From NCBI GenBank assembly GCA_021775805.1, contig JAJFHD010000012.1:62001-126000 (forward strand): a stretch of 64,000 nucleotides of DNA. Reading direction: 5' to 3'. The stretch comes from Alphaproteobacteria bacterium. Its GTDB lineage: Bacteria > Pseudomonadota > Alphaproteobacteria > Rhizobiales > JAJFHC01. Of the stretch, positions 43,815 to 52,256 are shown piece by piece. Both the position numbers and the translations under genes were made by a program. Numbering within the stretch: position 1 is the stretch's first letter; each line of letters opens with the position of its first letter. The notes under the pieces are model-generated. The model searched no databases and was not told where the DNA came from. It was given only the letters and a program-made list of their open reading frames with translations.

Positions 43815-44219
43815 ATGCCGACTCAAAAACCTGAACTGGCCGAAATGACCGCCGAGATCGTTTCAGCCTATGTCTCGAAAAATGTGATACCCGCCACAGA
43901 ACTGCCCGCCCTGATAGGTCAGATCCATGAGGCTTTGGCAAAAGCCGATGCCGGGGAAACAGAACAGCCTGAAGTTGTGCTGAAACCGGCGGTTTCGATC
44001 AGAAGCTCCATCACCCCGGATTTCATCGTGTGTCTGGAGGACGGCAAAAAGTTCAAGTCTCTCAAACGCCATCTGCGGACCCATTACCAACTGACACCGG
44101 AAGAGTATCGGGAGAAATGGGGCCTCAAGCCGGACTATCCGATGGTTGCTCCTAACTACAGGGCCGTCCGTTCGGAATTGGCCAGAAAGATCGGGCTTGG
44201 CAGGAAGAAAGCCGCATAG
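43815..44219 (+). CDS. mucR: MucR/Ros family zinc-finger transcriptional regulator
   Basis: A 134-residue DNA-binding protein. The N-terminal oligomerisation part (LAEMTAEIVSAYVSKNVIP) is followed by the Ros-type zinc finger CLEDGKKFKSLKRHLRTHY and the conserved tail LTPEEYREKWGLKPDYPMVA. MucR/Ros proteins are H-NS-like regulators of exopolysaccharide, motility and virulence genes in Rhizobiales and relatives. It may control the polysaccharide cluster at 6.3-16.1 kb, but that is inference. The ATG at 43815 fits the family start; the frame is open upstream to 43749. Confidence 0.93.
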   Translation: MPTQKPELAEMTAEIVSAYVSKNVIPATELPALIGQIHEALAKADAGETEQPEVVLKPAVSIRSSITPDFIVCLEDGKKFKSLKRHLRTHYQLTPEEYREKWGLKPDYPMVAPNYRAVRSELARKIGLGRKKAA

Positions 44220-44303
44220 GGCGCCTGGGCAACCGAAAAAGCCGTACCGGGTGCCGGCGCGTGTGTCGCTGGCGAACCGGTCCCTCTGCGCCGTTGCAAC
44301 CGG

Positions 44304-45374
44304 CTAATTGCCCCGACCGCGGAGTGCGGGCAGAAGCCCGGCATTCGTCAGGTGGAGGTTGGGGCTGATGCGTCCGGGTTGTACGAATTCAGCGGTTTCC
44401 TGTTTGGACTTCTTTTGAAATTCGTAGACCAGCGCATGAACATTGTGCTGTGCGCTAAAGTCCTTTTTCCTGATTTCCGTTGTTAGGGCACTGGCGCCGC
44501 CGTGCAACAGGCCAACTGCGCCTTGCTCATCAAGCGGGTCGCCGGACGCAGAAAAGGCCTGATCCGTCACAACGAAGACAATGAACCGATAGTGACCGGA
44601 CGGCGCAAAAAACAGGCTCTTGATATAGTCTGCAAGTGCAAGTTCAACTTTGTGGCTTGGGAGTTCGAAACGTTGGCCTTCGGGAACATGGGTCCCGTCG
44701 GGGTTGATGCGTTCCAGCCGTGTCACGAGAGCGAAACCGTTGGTTACTTCGTAAAAGCTGAACTCCCAGTAGCTGGCCTTGTCCAGCGCGTTCTCCAGTT
44801 TTTTTGAAACGTCGCTCAACGCGTTCGTGTCGCCGAAGATTTCCCGGGGCAACCTCATCTGAACGGACGGCCTTGGAATGTCGGAGAGTTTCAGGCGGGG
44901 CGTCGGATGGGCTTCGCCGGTTTCCGTTTCGCTGACTTCGTACTCTTGAGAGTCTGTTGAACTATCGTCAGAGGATGACAGCAGGAGATCGTCGTCGTCA
45001 TCCGGGGGTTGTTTGCCGGTATCATTCCCGGTTTTGTTTTCTTGCTTTGATGCTTGTTCAGCGACACGCATCGCTTCGGCCCGTCGTGCGTTGATTTCAG
45101 CCTCTCGTCTTTCTGCTTGCTCCGCGGCACGTTCCGCCTCGGCCTCCGCTTTGACCCGTCGTGCGTTTGGTTCAGCCTTTTGCCTTGCTGCTTGCTCAGA
45201 GGCGCGCTTGGCCTCCGCCTCGCTTAGGCTTTTCCTTTTGGAACTGTATTCTAAGCTTTGGTTTGCGGACTTCGGCGCTTCAGTTTCGAACGACGTGTAC
45301 TGCGCGTACCCGAGCACAGCAACGCCAGCCGCCAGCACCAAACCTACCCCAGTTAGAATGACAGACCTGCGCAT
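44304..45374 (-). CDS. Membrane-anchored protein with charged coiled coil and acidic linker, unknown
   Basis: A 356-residue protein. One N-terminal membrane helix (about residues 5-28), then a TolA-like Ala/Glu/Arg/Lys coiled coil (about 45-120; AEAERAAEQAERREAEINAR), then a very acidic serine-rich linker (about 125-160), and a folded C-terminal domain (about 170-320: YWEFSFYEVTNGFALVTRLE, YRFIVFVVTDQAF). It would span the periplasm. The GTG/ATG choice is settled by CGGAGG six bases before the ATG at 45374. I do not recognise the C-terminal domain. The next gene upstream, SapC-like, is on the same strand 106 bases away. Confidence 0.7.
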   Translation of the reverse strand: MRRSVILTGVGLVLAAGVAVLGYAQYTSFETEAPKSANQSLEYSSKRKSLSEAEAKRASEQAARQKAEPNARRVKAEAEAERAAEQAERREAEINARRAEAMRVAEQASKQENKTGNDTGKQPPDDDDDLLLSSSDDSSTDSQEYEVSETETGEAHPTPRLKLSDIPRPSVQMRLPREIFGDTNALSDVSKKLENALDKASYWEFSFYEVTNGFALVTRLERINPDGTHVPEGQRFELPSHKVELALADYIKSLFFAPSGHYRFIVFVVTDQAFSASGDPLDEQGAVGLLHGGASALTTEIRKKDFSAQHNVHALVYEFQKKSKQETAEFVQPGRISPNLHLTNAGLLPALRGRGN

Positions 45375-45480
45375 TGGTAACCTCCGAGCGGCCAAGCTTA
45401 CACCGATCGAATTCAACGGCCAACCAAGGCCGGCGCACGGACATCAAACCGCTGTACCCGACTCCGTAGTTTGACCGCTC

Positions 45481-46284
45481 TCAATCTGAAGGAGCGCTTT
45501 CGAGAATTTTGTTGCCGACCCGGCGCCAGTTGCCGATCGAAAACAGATGGGCATAGACGGCCGCAATCCAGCCTTTGCGCCGCCAGTCGAGATAGGTCTC
45601 ATCGTCAAGGTCATTGAACGCCTGATCGTTGATGACCTGATAGCCGCCAATGTTGATTGTTTTGCCGGAAGACGTGTTGAGCTTGATGCCGCCGGGCTGG
45701 AACAGCCCCTTTTGCTTGAGAGCCTCGCAAAATCTGCGCGACGCGAGGTGCTCCTGATGGTACTTGGCACAGAAGTCGGCGGCACGGTCCATGATCGCCG
45801 TCGCCTTGCCGTCTTCATAGAGAGCTTCGCCTTCGGTTCCCGGGTCGTCCGTCACTCTCTTGTCCGCCAAATCTACGCAGAGCAGATGGTCGGTTTGGTT
45901 GGGCGCTGAGACCATGATGAAAGGATAACGGCGAATGTAGGAGGGCACATAATGGTCTTTGAGCCAGGCACCCTTGTCATCTATGTAGAGATTGGATCCG
46001 CCGGATTGTCCAAGCATGACCATGGGAACCGGGGTCTCGTCTTGCGAAAACACGATCGGATAACAGGATTGCGCAAACAGAAACTCTGCCAGGTTTACCG
46101 GCAGGTTGTTTCGTTCGCGGGCAAAGGAGTAATCAAGAACTCTGGTGAGTTTCAGATCGGCATGTTTGTCCGACGTTATCGCGACAGGTTGTTTGTAGAA
46201 CAGCGGGAGGGAGGGCGGCTTTGCGTCGGTCTCTGTCTCACTTTCCGTTTTGGGTTCCTCTGAGGACGTCGTCTCTTCCGTCAT
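45481..46284 (-). CDS. SapC family protein
   Basis: A 267-residue protein of the SapC family (named after a Campylobacter S-layer-associated gene). Hallmarks are LPLFYKQPVAITSDKHADLK, the FLFAQSCYPIVFSQD segment, YIRRYPFIMVSAPN and CEALKQKGLFQPGGIKL. No signal peptide and an acidic Glu/Thr-rich first 25 residues. The family function is unclear. The start at 46284 follows GGCGGAAAA. Confidence 0.85.
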   Translation of the reverse strand: MTEETTSSEEPKTESETETDAKPPSLPLFYKQPVAITSDKHADLKLTRVLDYSFARERNNLPVNLAEFLFAQSCYPIVFSQDETPVPMVMLGQSGGSNLYIDDKGAWLKDHYVPSYIRRYPFIMVSAPNQTDHLLCVDLADKRVTDDPGTEGEALYEDGKATAIMDRAADFCAKYHQEHLASRRFCEALKQKGLFQPGGIKLNTSSGKTINIGGYQVINDQAFNDLDDETYLDWRRKGWIAAVYAHLFSIGNWRRVGNKILESAPSD

Positions 46285-46604
46285 TTTTCCGCCTTGTATG
46301 TTCGCGCGTGGATAGTGTGCCGCATCACATCGACCATGTTCACGATGCTGGTGCCCCAATTGAGTCGAATCTATTCTACAACCTTCATAGTCTTATCACC
46401 GATCAAGAGTGTTCGCGGAAATTCCCACGTTAACGACAAGCTGGTTTAGGCTTGCAGGGTTGTCGCATGGGAATTCAGGCATCGATTCATCGATGCTATC
46501 AGCGTACCCGGGCAGTTGAGGCAAGAAAACGGTTCTCGTTGCTTGTTTTTGAGGTCAGTATTGGTCTGTCCAAACAACAAACTTCAGACCTACGGAGGCA
46601 ACAC
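46285..46604. promoter_or_regulatory. Divergent intergenic region SapC / secreted protein
   Basis: 320 bases with no supported gene. A forward frame is open from 46452 into the next gene, but its extra 51 residues look non-coding and a better start lies at 46605. Both divergent promoters should be here; none was assigned with confidence. Confidence 0.4.
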
Positions 46605-47195
46605 GTGCCGTTCCACCGCAAGCTAGCACTTCTGTCCGCGACGATCCTGCTGACCCTTTCTGGTGTTTCCAGGCCTGGACCAGTCTTTGCTGATACTGTG
46701 GATCCCAACACGCCGCGGGTAACGGCGAGTGCATACGGTGGATGCTATGCCCGGGCCATACCACGCGACGATTTTCTGCAGATTGGCACGACAGAGATTT
46801 ATCAGGTTACCGCCGGTCCAAGGGACCGACTGCTGTTTTCTTTCGACTGGTACAGCGGTTCGATCTATCTGCAATGCGGTGCGCCTGGCTCAGAGTCGGC
46901 TGATCTGAGTTTGGTCCGGATGGGAAACTGGCCGGATGGCGAAGAGGCCAGTGACCAGGACCTTGCGATTGAGTTTTTTCACGGCGGCAAATCTGTAGCC
47001 CGGTACACGACCCTGGATATTGCCGGTTCCAAAGACAATGTCCGTCGGTCGGCGTCGCATTACGAGGTCATCGCAAAGATTGATGGCTACAGCTATGCCG
47101 AACGATTCGGTATCACAACCACCGACGGGCGTGCGCTCGAATTTGATATCAAGACGGGCCAGCCCTTTGTCTGTAAGCCGGAACTGAATTGCTGA
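46605..47195 (+). CDS. Secreted protein of unknown function
   Basis: A 196-residue protein from a GTG with GGAGG six bases upstream. It has a signal peptide (about residues 1-29, cleavage near PVFADT). The mature part is probably beta-rich and contains cysteines in GGCYAR, LQCGAP, and FVCKPELNC at the end, consistent with periplasmic disulfides. No family recognised. It is followed by the TTGACG array and the next small secreted protein. Confidence 0.6.
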   Translation: MPFHRKLALLSATILLTLSGVSRPGPVFADTVDPNTPRVTASAYGGCYARAIPRDDFLQIGTTEIYQVTAGPRDRLLFSFDWYSGSIYLQCGAPGSESADLSLVRMGNWPDGEEASDQDLAIEFFHGGKSVARYTTLDIAGSKDNVRRSASHYEVIAKIDGYSYAERFGITTTDGRALEFDIKTGQPFVCKPELNC

Positions 47196-47236
47196 CGGTG
47201 GACGCGGTTTGGGTCTGGCACAGAGCCGAAATCCAC

Positions 47237-47338
47237 GCGTCAAAGGCGTCAATTTTGCTTTTGACGCGGTTGACGCTGATTTGACGACGCGAAAACCACT
47301 CATTTGACGGCGGTGTCACAGGTCACACCCATTTGACG
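47237..47338. promoter_or_regulatory. Seven-copy TTGACG/CGTCAA array
   Basis: GCGTCAA at 47237 and 47246, then TTGACGC at 47261 and 47270, then TTGACG at 47281, 47304 and 47333. The first four are two direct repeats at 9-bp offset facing their own inverted copy around an 8-base centre. The array lies 109 bases upstream of the small secreted protein at 47447 and looks like a multi-site operator. The binding protein is unknown. Confidence 0.6.
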
Positions 47339-47446
47339 TTCTGTGAACACGACGCGATATTTTACCGAACAAACCGTTGCCCAAAGCTTTTCGGGGCGCG
47401 CCACCGGGTTCACTTGACCAACACACTTTGGATAGGGAACCCAACG

Positions 47447-47779
47447 ATGAAAAAGCAGCTTATGACGGTATTTGTTCTGGGGGTCGGTGCGGTGGCGCTG
47501 GCCAATACGTCTTCCAGCGCAAAAGCCGCAGAGACGGGATACGGATTCAAGGGCGAGGGCTTCGTCGTCCAGATCGGCAGCAAGCACAGGCATCGCCGTC
47601 TTCACGGCTTTCCCCTGGGCCACAACGAATATTATGGCGACAACTACTTCGGCGGAGATTTCGGTGGCGATCACTACTATGACGAGGAATGCCGCTACTA
47701 CAAGCAAAAGGCCCGCTGGACCGGTCGGCGCTACTGGTGGAAGAAGTACCGGCGTTGCATGAGGCACAATTCCTACTGA
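47447..47779 (+). CDS. Small secreted Gly/Tyr/His-rich protein
   Basis: A 110-residue protein with a signal peptide (about 1-27, ending SSAKAAE). The mature chain is rich in Gly, Tyr, His, Arg and Trp (EYYGDNYFGGDFGGDHYYDE) and ends in a basic aromatic region with two cysteines (RYYKQKARWTGRRYWWKKYR, CMRH). Similar short proteins are common envelope or stress-induced proteins in Rhizobiales, without known function. It has a strong terminator downstream and the TTGACG array upstream. Confidence 0.7.
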   Translation: MKKQLMTVFVLGVGAVALANTSSSAKAAETGYGFKGEGFVVQIGSKHRHRRLHGFPLGHNEYYGDNYFGGDFGGDHYYDEECRYYKQKARWTGRRYWWKKYRRCMRHNSY

Positions 47780-47807
47780 CACTTGTTGCGGATCGAATCC
47801 GCCGCTC

Positions 47808-47839
47808 AATGCCGTCCTGCAGGAGAGGGCGGCATTTTT
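47808..47839 (+). terminator. Intrinsic terminator after the Gly/Tyr-rich protein gene
   Basis: An 11-bp stem with one G-T wobble (AATGCCGTCCT 47808-47818 with AGGGCGGCATT 47826-47836) and a T run at 47835-47839. It lies between convergent genes. Confidence 0.85.
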
Positions 47840-47878
47840 GTCGGCCGCGCGAAATGCCGTACTGTTTGACAGTGTTGG

Positions 47879-48445
47879 CTATTTCCTGGTTGCCTGGATG
47901 TCGATCAGGATTTTGACGCCGTGTCCGGCGGCGGCTTCGGCGGCGAACTGACCGGTGCCCACCTTGAAGTCGGTTCTGACAATCTGGACTTCGCCCTTGG
48001 CATGGGCGTTGTCGCCGTCGATGTCCAACGTGAAGACTATGGTAACCGGCTTGACGATGCCCTTGATCGAAAGGTCGCCGTCCGTTTCATAAGCGTTGCC
48101 ACCTGTGGAGCGCACGGCGGTTGAGGCGAACGTGGCCGATGGAAATGCCGCCATGTCGAATAGGTCGGAACCGGGCAGGGCGCCGTCACGCTGGGCGTTG
48201 CCGGTCGCGATGCTCTTGAGGTCGATCGTGACGGCAATTTTGGCTGATGTGAGGTCGGCTGGATCCAGGGTAATGTCGGCGTCAAACGACCCGAACGTCC
48301 CGGTGAACGCATTGCCCGCCTGGGTCGCTTCAAAGGACAATGTGCTCTTGTCCTTGTCAACCTCCCACTCGCTGGCACTGAGAGGACCTGATGCCAACAG
48401 CAGTGCGCCGGCAAGAACGGTTCTGAAAAGGGCGAGTGGCTTCAT
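47879..48445 (-). CDS. YceI family periplasmic lipid-binding-like protein
   Basis: A 188-residue protein with a signal peptide (about 1-24, ending LSASEW). The lipocalin-like YceI fold shows in WEVDKDKSTLSFEATQAGN, GTFGSFDADITLDPADLTSA and the central DLFDMAAFPSATFASTAVRS. YceI proteins bind isoprenoid-type lipids and are often paired with cytochrome b561, as here: the b561 gene lies 39 bases upstream on the same strand. Confidence 0.92.
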   Translation of the reverse strand: MKPLALFRTVLAGALLLASGPLSASEWEVDKDKSTLSFEATQAGNAFTGTFGSFDADITLDPADLTSAKIAVTIDLKSIATGNAQRDGALPGSDLFDMAAFPSATFASTAVRSTGGNAYETDGDLSIKGIVKPVTIVFTLDIDGDNAHAKGEVQIVRTDFKVGTGQFAAEAAAGHGVKILIDIQATRK

Positions 48446-48484
48446 CGGGTAGTTTCCTGTCTGGTGATGGCTGGCGGAGGTGCT

Positions 48485-49069
48485 CTATCTCGAACCGCGG
48501 CCGGGGATCATCCGGCGCAGGACGTCGTCGCCGACGATGAAATGATGCTTGAGGGCACCGGCAACATGAAGACCGAGCAGGGCGACCATGACCCAGCCCA
48601 GGATGTAGTGGACGAGTTGGGTCAGTTCTTCGGTCGCTTTGGGGTCGGCGGTACTCTCGAGAAAGGCCAGGTGCGGCAACTGTACAACGTTGAACAGGAA
48701 CGTGGGGATCTTGAACGTGGCCGCCGATACTACCGCCCAACCTGTAAGGGGCATGACCACCAAGAGCACGTAGAAGCCGATATGACTGACCTTTGCCAGG
48801 ATAACCTCGTAGCCGGCCATGCCGTCGGGGAGCGGCGGGGCGGGATGCGTCAGCCGCCAGAAGATGCGCAGGGCCGTGAGGGCGAACACCAGGACGCCGA
48901 ACGATTTGTGCAACTGATAGATCTGGAACGTCAGGTTGAGGCCGAGCTGATCCTGGAAGCCGGTCATGACGTGTCCGGCAATCAGCAGACCAATGACGCA
49001 CAGGGCCGTCAGCCAGTGCAATGCCATGGCAACCACGCTATAGCGTTGGCTCTGTTGTGAAACGCTCAT
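48485..49069 (-). CDS. Cytochrome b561 family protein
   Basis: A 194-residue four-helix diheme membrane protein. Candidate heme ligands are His in MALHWLTALC, LHKSFGVLVF, LVHYILGWVM and GLHVAGALKHHF. It probably passes electrons between quinol and periplasmic partners such as superoxide. Transcribed with yceI downstream. Confidence 0.92.
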   Translation of the reverse strand: MSVSQQSQRYSVVAMALHWLTALCVIGLLIAGHVMTGFQDQLGLNLTFQIYQLHKSFGVLVFALTALRIFWRLTHPAPPLPDGMAGYEVILAKVSHIGFYVLLVVMPLTGWAVVSAATFKIPTFLFNVVQLPHLAFLESTADPKATEELTQLVHYILGWVMVALLGLHVAGALKHHFIVGDDVLRRMIPGRGSR

Positions 49070-49192
49070 GGCACTGTCCTAACCAATCCGGCAGGATCGG
49101 TCGAGGTCCGGATACCGATCCTGGCTTCAACGGTTCGTGAACTGATGTCACTCACAGCCGGCCACCGGCACTTTGGCTCACGGCGCTCGCGA

Positions 49193-49612
49193 CTACCAGT
49201 GACCGGAGTTTTCCATCGAGGCCCAGGGCTCCCGGGGGGCGAGGGCATCGCCTTTCTGGAGAAGCTCGACGGAGATGTTGTCGGGTGAGCGAATGAAAGC
49301 CATGCGGCCATCGCGCGGCGGGCGATTGATGGTCACGCCATCGTCCATTAGGGACTGGCACAGACCGTATATATCGTCGACTTCGTAGGCCAGGTGCCCG
49401 AAATTCCGGCCCTCGCCGTATTCCTCCGGATCCCAGTTGTAGGTCAGTTCGATATCGCCGCTATCGTCGCCGGGCGCACGCAGGAATATGAGCGTGAATC
49501 GACCGGCATCGCTTTCGTAGCGCCTGACTTCCTTCAGGCCCAATTGGTTGCAGAAAAAATTGAGGGATGCGTCGACATCGGAAACACGGATCATGGTATG
49601 CAGATATTTCAA
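49193..49612 (-). CDS. VOC family (glyoxalase-like) protein
   Basis: A 139-residue vicinal-oxygen-chelate protein, beginning KYLHTMIRVSDVDASLNFFC with the metal-ligand His6-type position, then ELTYNWDPEEYGEGRNFGHL and DPDNISVELLQ-like SPDNISVELLQKGD with the C-terminal Glu ligand. Both halves resemble lactoylglutathione lyase, and this alphaproteobacterial subgroup is usually annotated VOC or GloA-like. It is divergent from the sirtuin gene. Confidence 0.87.
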   Translation of the reverse strand: MKYLHTMIRVSDVDASLNFFCNQLGLKEVRRYESDAGRFTLIFLRAPGDDSGDIELTYNWDPEEYGEGRNFGHLAYEVDDIYGLCQSLMDDGVTINRPPRDGRMAFIRSPDNISVELLQKGDALAPREPWASMENSGHW

Positions 49613-49728
49613 GGGCTTGCCTCCTCGGCGGATTTGGAATTGATAGATGCCTGATAAGCCAAGATAATGAATTGTTGTGCGCGCGCAAAGGCCTCAAACC
49701 GGTGAAGACGAAAAACCAGCGAAACCTC

Positions 49729-50454
49729 ATGGACATGATCACGGCGTCCCGGAAAATGGTTATCTTCACGGGGGCGGGGATCAGTACGGAATCCGGCATT
49801 CCGGATTTTCGCAGCCCCGGTGGATTGTGGACAAACAACATGCCCATCTACTTTGACGACTTTGTCCGTTCCGCCGAAATGCGTGCGGAGGCGTGGCGGC
49901 GCAAGTTTGCCATGGAGGACAGTTTTGCCAATGCCAGACCGAGCCGGGGACACAAGGCGGTGGCCCACCTGGTGCGCATCGGACGGGCAAGCCATGTGGT
50001 GACACAGAACATCGACAACCTGCATCAGGCAGCCGGCGTCGGCGACGAACAGATGATCGAACTGCACGGTAATGGATCCTTTGCAAAATGCCTGTCGTGC
50101 GACCGCCGCCATGAACTGGACTGGGTGCGATCCGAATTTGAGCGCACAGAAGAATCGCCGAACTGCCCGGCCTGTGGCGGTCATGTGAAATCGGCCACGG
50201 TTTCCTTTGGCCAGTCCATGCCGGAGCCGGAAATGGTACGGGCGCAAGAGGCGGCACTTGCCTGCGATCTCTTCATTGCCATCGGATCGTCACTGGTGGT
50301 CTATCCGGCCGCCGGATTTCCGATCATGGCGAAGAAGAACGGGGCAACACTCGTCATCCTCAACCGCGAAGAAACTGAGCTCGACGCAATCGCCGACCTC
50401 GTGATCCACGATGAAATCGGTGATGTCATGGAGCCACTTCTCGGGCTCAATTAG
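49729..50454 (+). CDS. cobB: NAD-dependent protein deacetylase, sirtuin
   Basis: A 241-residue Sir2 protein that removes acyl groups from lysine using NAD. Motifs are FTGAGISTESGIPDFRSPGG, the catalytic region VTQNIDNLHQAAG with ELHGNG (catalytic His), the four zinc cysteines in CLSCDRRH and CPACGG, and IGSSLVVYPAAG. A GTG at 49702 with AAAGG upstream would add nine residues and is a real alternative start. Confidence 0.92.
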   Translation: MDMITASRKMVIFTGAGISTESGIPDFRSPGGLWTNNMPIYFDDFVRSAEMRAEAWRRKFAMEDSFANARPSRGHKAVAHLVRIGRASHVVTQNIDNLHQAAGVGDEQMIELHGNGSFAKCLSCDRRHELDWVRSEFERTEESPNCPACGGHVKSATVSFGQSMPEPEMVRAQEAALACDLFIAIGSSLVVYPAAGFPIMAKKNGATLVILNREETELDAIADLVIHDEIGDVMEPLLGLN

Positions 50455-50846
50455 GCCACGATTGACCGTTCGTCTGTCTGAATACGTTCTTTGTATGTCT
50501 GGCAGAGGAGAAAGAAGCGGGCTGGGCCAGAACAGGGGCCTGATTCGGATGTGACTTGCAGATTTGCTCACTGCCATCGGCGATTTTATGTCGGCGGCAC
50601 ACATTTCCCGGCACTCAAGGCAAAGTTTTCCACCGGCCAGATCGGAGAACCGTGGCTTTTTTGCAATGCTTTTTAGGCAAGTGTGAGTTTTTCCACACTA
50701 TTGCAAGGTTCCCTCTGTACAAGTGATTAACACTTGTTTCACACTATGGTTATTGTGGGCAGTGTCGTCGGGCTAAGAGGCCAGTTTCGGGGACATGCTG
50801 TAGAGCGTAATGACACGCTCAGACGCGGCAGGGGGGCCGATCCAGC
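50455..50846. promoter_or_regulatory. Gene-free region upstream of the cold-shock protein, with palindrome
   Basis: 392 bases without a credible gene. The second half is AT-rich and contains a perfect palindrome, ACAAGTG-ATTAA-CACTTGT at 50719-50737, flanked by two near-direct repeats (TTCCACACTATTG near 50691 and TTTCACACTATGG near 50737). It likely includes the promoter and perhaps a long leader of the cold-shock gene. Confidence 0.45.
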
Positions 50847-51407
50847 GTGGGTAGGTTGGAACAGACTGTAGGTACAAGTGACGACACAGCGGTCAACGTT
50901 GTTGAAATCGCCGGGTTCGTAAAGTGGTTCGATGGTGCCCGGGGGTATGGGTTCATGATCCCTGACAACGGACAGCCGGATGTTTTGGTTCATTCAAGTT
51001 GCCTGAAACGTGACGGTTTCGAGATTCTCCTCGAAGGCGCACGGATCGTCTGTGAAGCGGTTGCGCGGCCCAAGGGCTGGCAGGCGCTGCGGGTGCTCAG
51101 CGTCGACAACTCGACGGCGATCCAGCCGGCCCAGAAGCCGCCAGCGCGCACACACGTCTCTGTGACGCCGGAAGGCGACTATGTCAGGGCGGTCGTTAAA
51201 TGGTTCAACCGGGCCAAGGGCTACGGGTTCGTCAATTGCGGGACGGACGGCGAAGACATTTTCGTTCACATGGAAGTCATGCGCCGGTACGGCATAGCGG
51301 AATTGCGCCCTGAACAGATCGTGTATGTGCGTTTCGGCACAGGATCAAAAGGTCTGATGGCCGCCGAAATCAAACTCAATCTGGACGACGGCCCGGCCCA
51401 ACATTGA
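50847..51407 (+). CDS. Double cold-shock domain protein
   Basis: A 186-residue protein with two CspA-type OB domains: one at about residues 20-85 ([26 protein letters not shown]) and one at about 112-180 ([26 protein letters not shown]), joined by a Pro-rich linker. RNP1-like KGYGFV and RNP2-like DIFVH motifs indicate binding of single-stranded nucleic acid. Two-domain forms are usual in alphaproteobacteria. The GTG at 50847 has GGGGGG about ten bases upstream. Confidence 0.92.
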   Translation: MGRLEQTVGTSDDTAVNVVEIAGFVKWFDGARGYGFMIPDNGQPDVLVHSSCLKRDGFEILLEGARIVCEAVARPKGWQALRVLSVDNSTAIQPAQKPPARTHVSVTPEGDYVRAVVKWFNRAKGYGFVNCGTDGEDIFVHMEVMRRYGIAELRPEQIVYVRFGTGSKGLMAAEIKLNLDDGPAQH

Positions 51408-51479
51408 GATCTTTACTCGAATCGTAGGCTCCCGTCAGTGCCGTGCTTTGCCGCTTGCAGAAGACTTGTCGGCACAGAT

Positions 51480-51986
51480 ATGATTGCAGCCATGACCGGA
51501 CGACATTCCATTACATTCCTAAATTTTGCGGCAGCACTGGCGTTCTGCGGCATGCTGATTGCGGTCCCGATGTCCGGGGCGGCCGTTGCCGATCTGACGT
51601 GGCGGGTACAGCCGGTTACGGTGACGACCGCGTCAGGCGACCATGTTTTCCAGTCGGAGATTGCCGACACGGGCCTGCTGCGTGCGCGCGGCCTGATGGA
51701 GCGGCCGTCGCTTGAGTCGGACCGGGCGATGCTTTTCGATTTCGAAAAGACAGCGCCGGTCTCCATGTGGATGAAGAACACCTACATTTCCCTGGACATG
51801 ATCTTTATCCGGGCAGACGGGGTCGTCCACTGGATCGAGCGCGATACGGTTCCCTATTCCAAGGCGATCATTTCTTCAGGCGGCCCGGTCCGCGCTGTAC
51901 TCGAAGTGGCGGCCGGTACGGTCGCACGGATCGGGGTGAAGCCTGGCGACGTCGTCCACCATGCCATATTCGGCAATGACCGGTAA
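51480..51986 (+). CDS. DUF192 family exported protein
   Basis: A 168-residue protein with a signal-like hydrophobic segment (about residues 10-34) and the DUF192 domain: FQSEIADTGLLRARGLMERP, MLFDFEKTAPVSMWMKNTYI and LDMIFIRADGVVHWIERDTVP. Function unknown; some members are near stress or archaeal surface genes. The start is uncertain: GTG 51438, ATG 51480 and ATG 51492 are all in frame, and none has a strong ribosome binding site. Confidence 0.85.
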   Translation: MIAAMTGRHSITFLNFAAALAFCGMLIAVPMSGAAVADLTWRVQPVTVTTASGDHVFQSEIADTGLLRARGLMERPSLESDRAMLFDFEKTAPVSMWMKNTYISLDMIFIRADGVVHWIERDTVPYSKAIISSGGPVRAVLEVAAGTVARIGVKPGDVVHHAIFGNDR

Positions 51987-52061
51987 GAATTGTCGCGCAA
52001 ATCGATTACACCGCTTGCCGTGAACGGTTGAAACGTGTATGGCAAACTCCGCAGAGGGAAA

Positions 52062-52085
52062 ACGGCAGTTTTGCCGTCTTCTTCT
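52062..52085 (+). terminator. Possible weak terminator
   Basis: ACGGCA / TGCCGT six-bp stem with a four-base loop (52062-52077) followed by CTTCTTCT, just before tRNA-Pro. The short stem and broken T tract make it uncertain. Confidence 0.35.
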
Positions 52086-52093
52086 GCTCCGGT

Positions 52094-52170
52094 CGGGGCA
52101 TGGCGCAGTCTGGTAGCGCACCTGGTTTGGGACCAGGGGGTCGCAAGTTCGAATCTTGCTGCCCCGACCA
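52094..52170 (+). tRNA. tRNA-Pro (anticodon TGG), CCA encoded
   Basis: 77 bases with acceptor CGGGGCA paired to TGCCCCG, anticodon stem CCTGG/CCAGG, loop TTTGGGA (anticodon TGG), T arm GCAAG-TTCGAAT-CTTGC and 3' ACCA. Confidence 0.96.
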
Positions 52171-52256
52171 ATTGTAGAGTCATTGAGATTACAGCTTTGC
52201 TTCTGTGAGGACGACATCGACATCCGGGCAGGGCAGCACTCAGACAGGGAAGCATC

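Noticed and set aside
50686-50740. Possible replication origin (TTTTCCACA resembles a DnaA box, AT-rich palindrome)
   Set aside because: Only one near-match to a DnaA box is seen and no origin-linked genes flank it.
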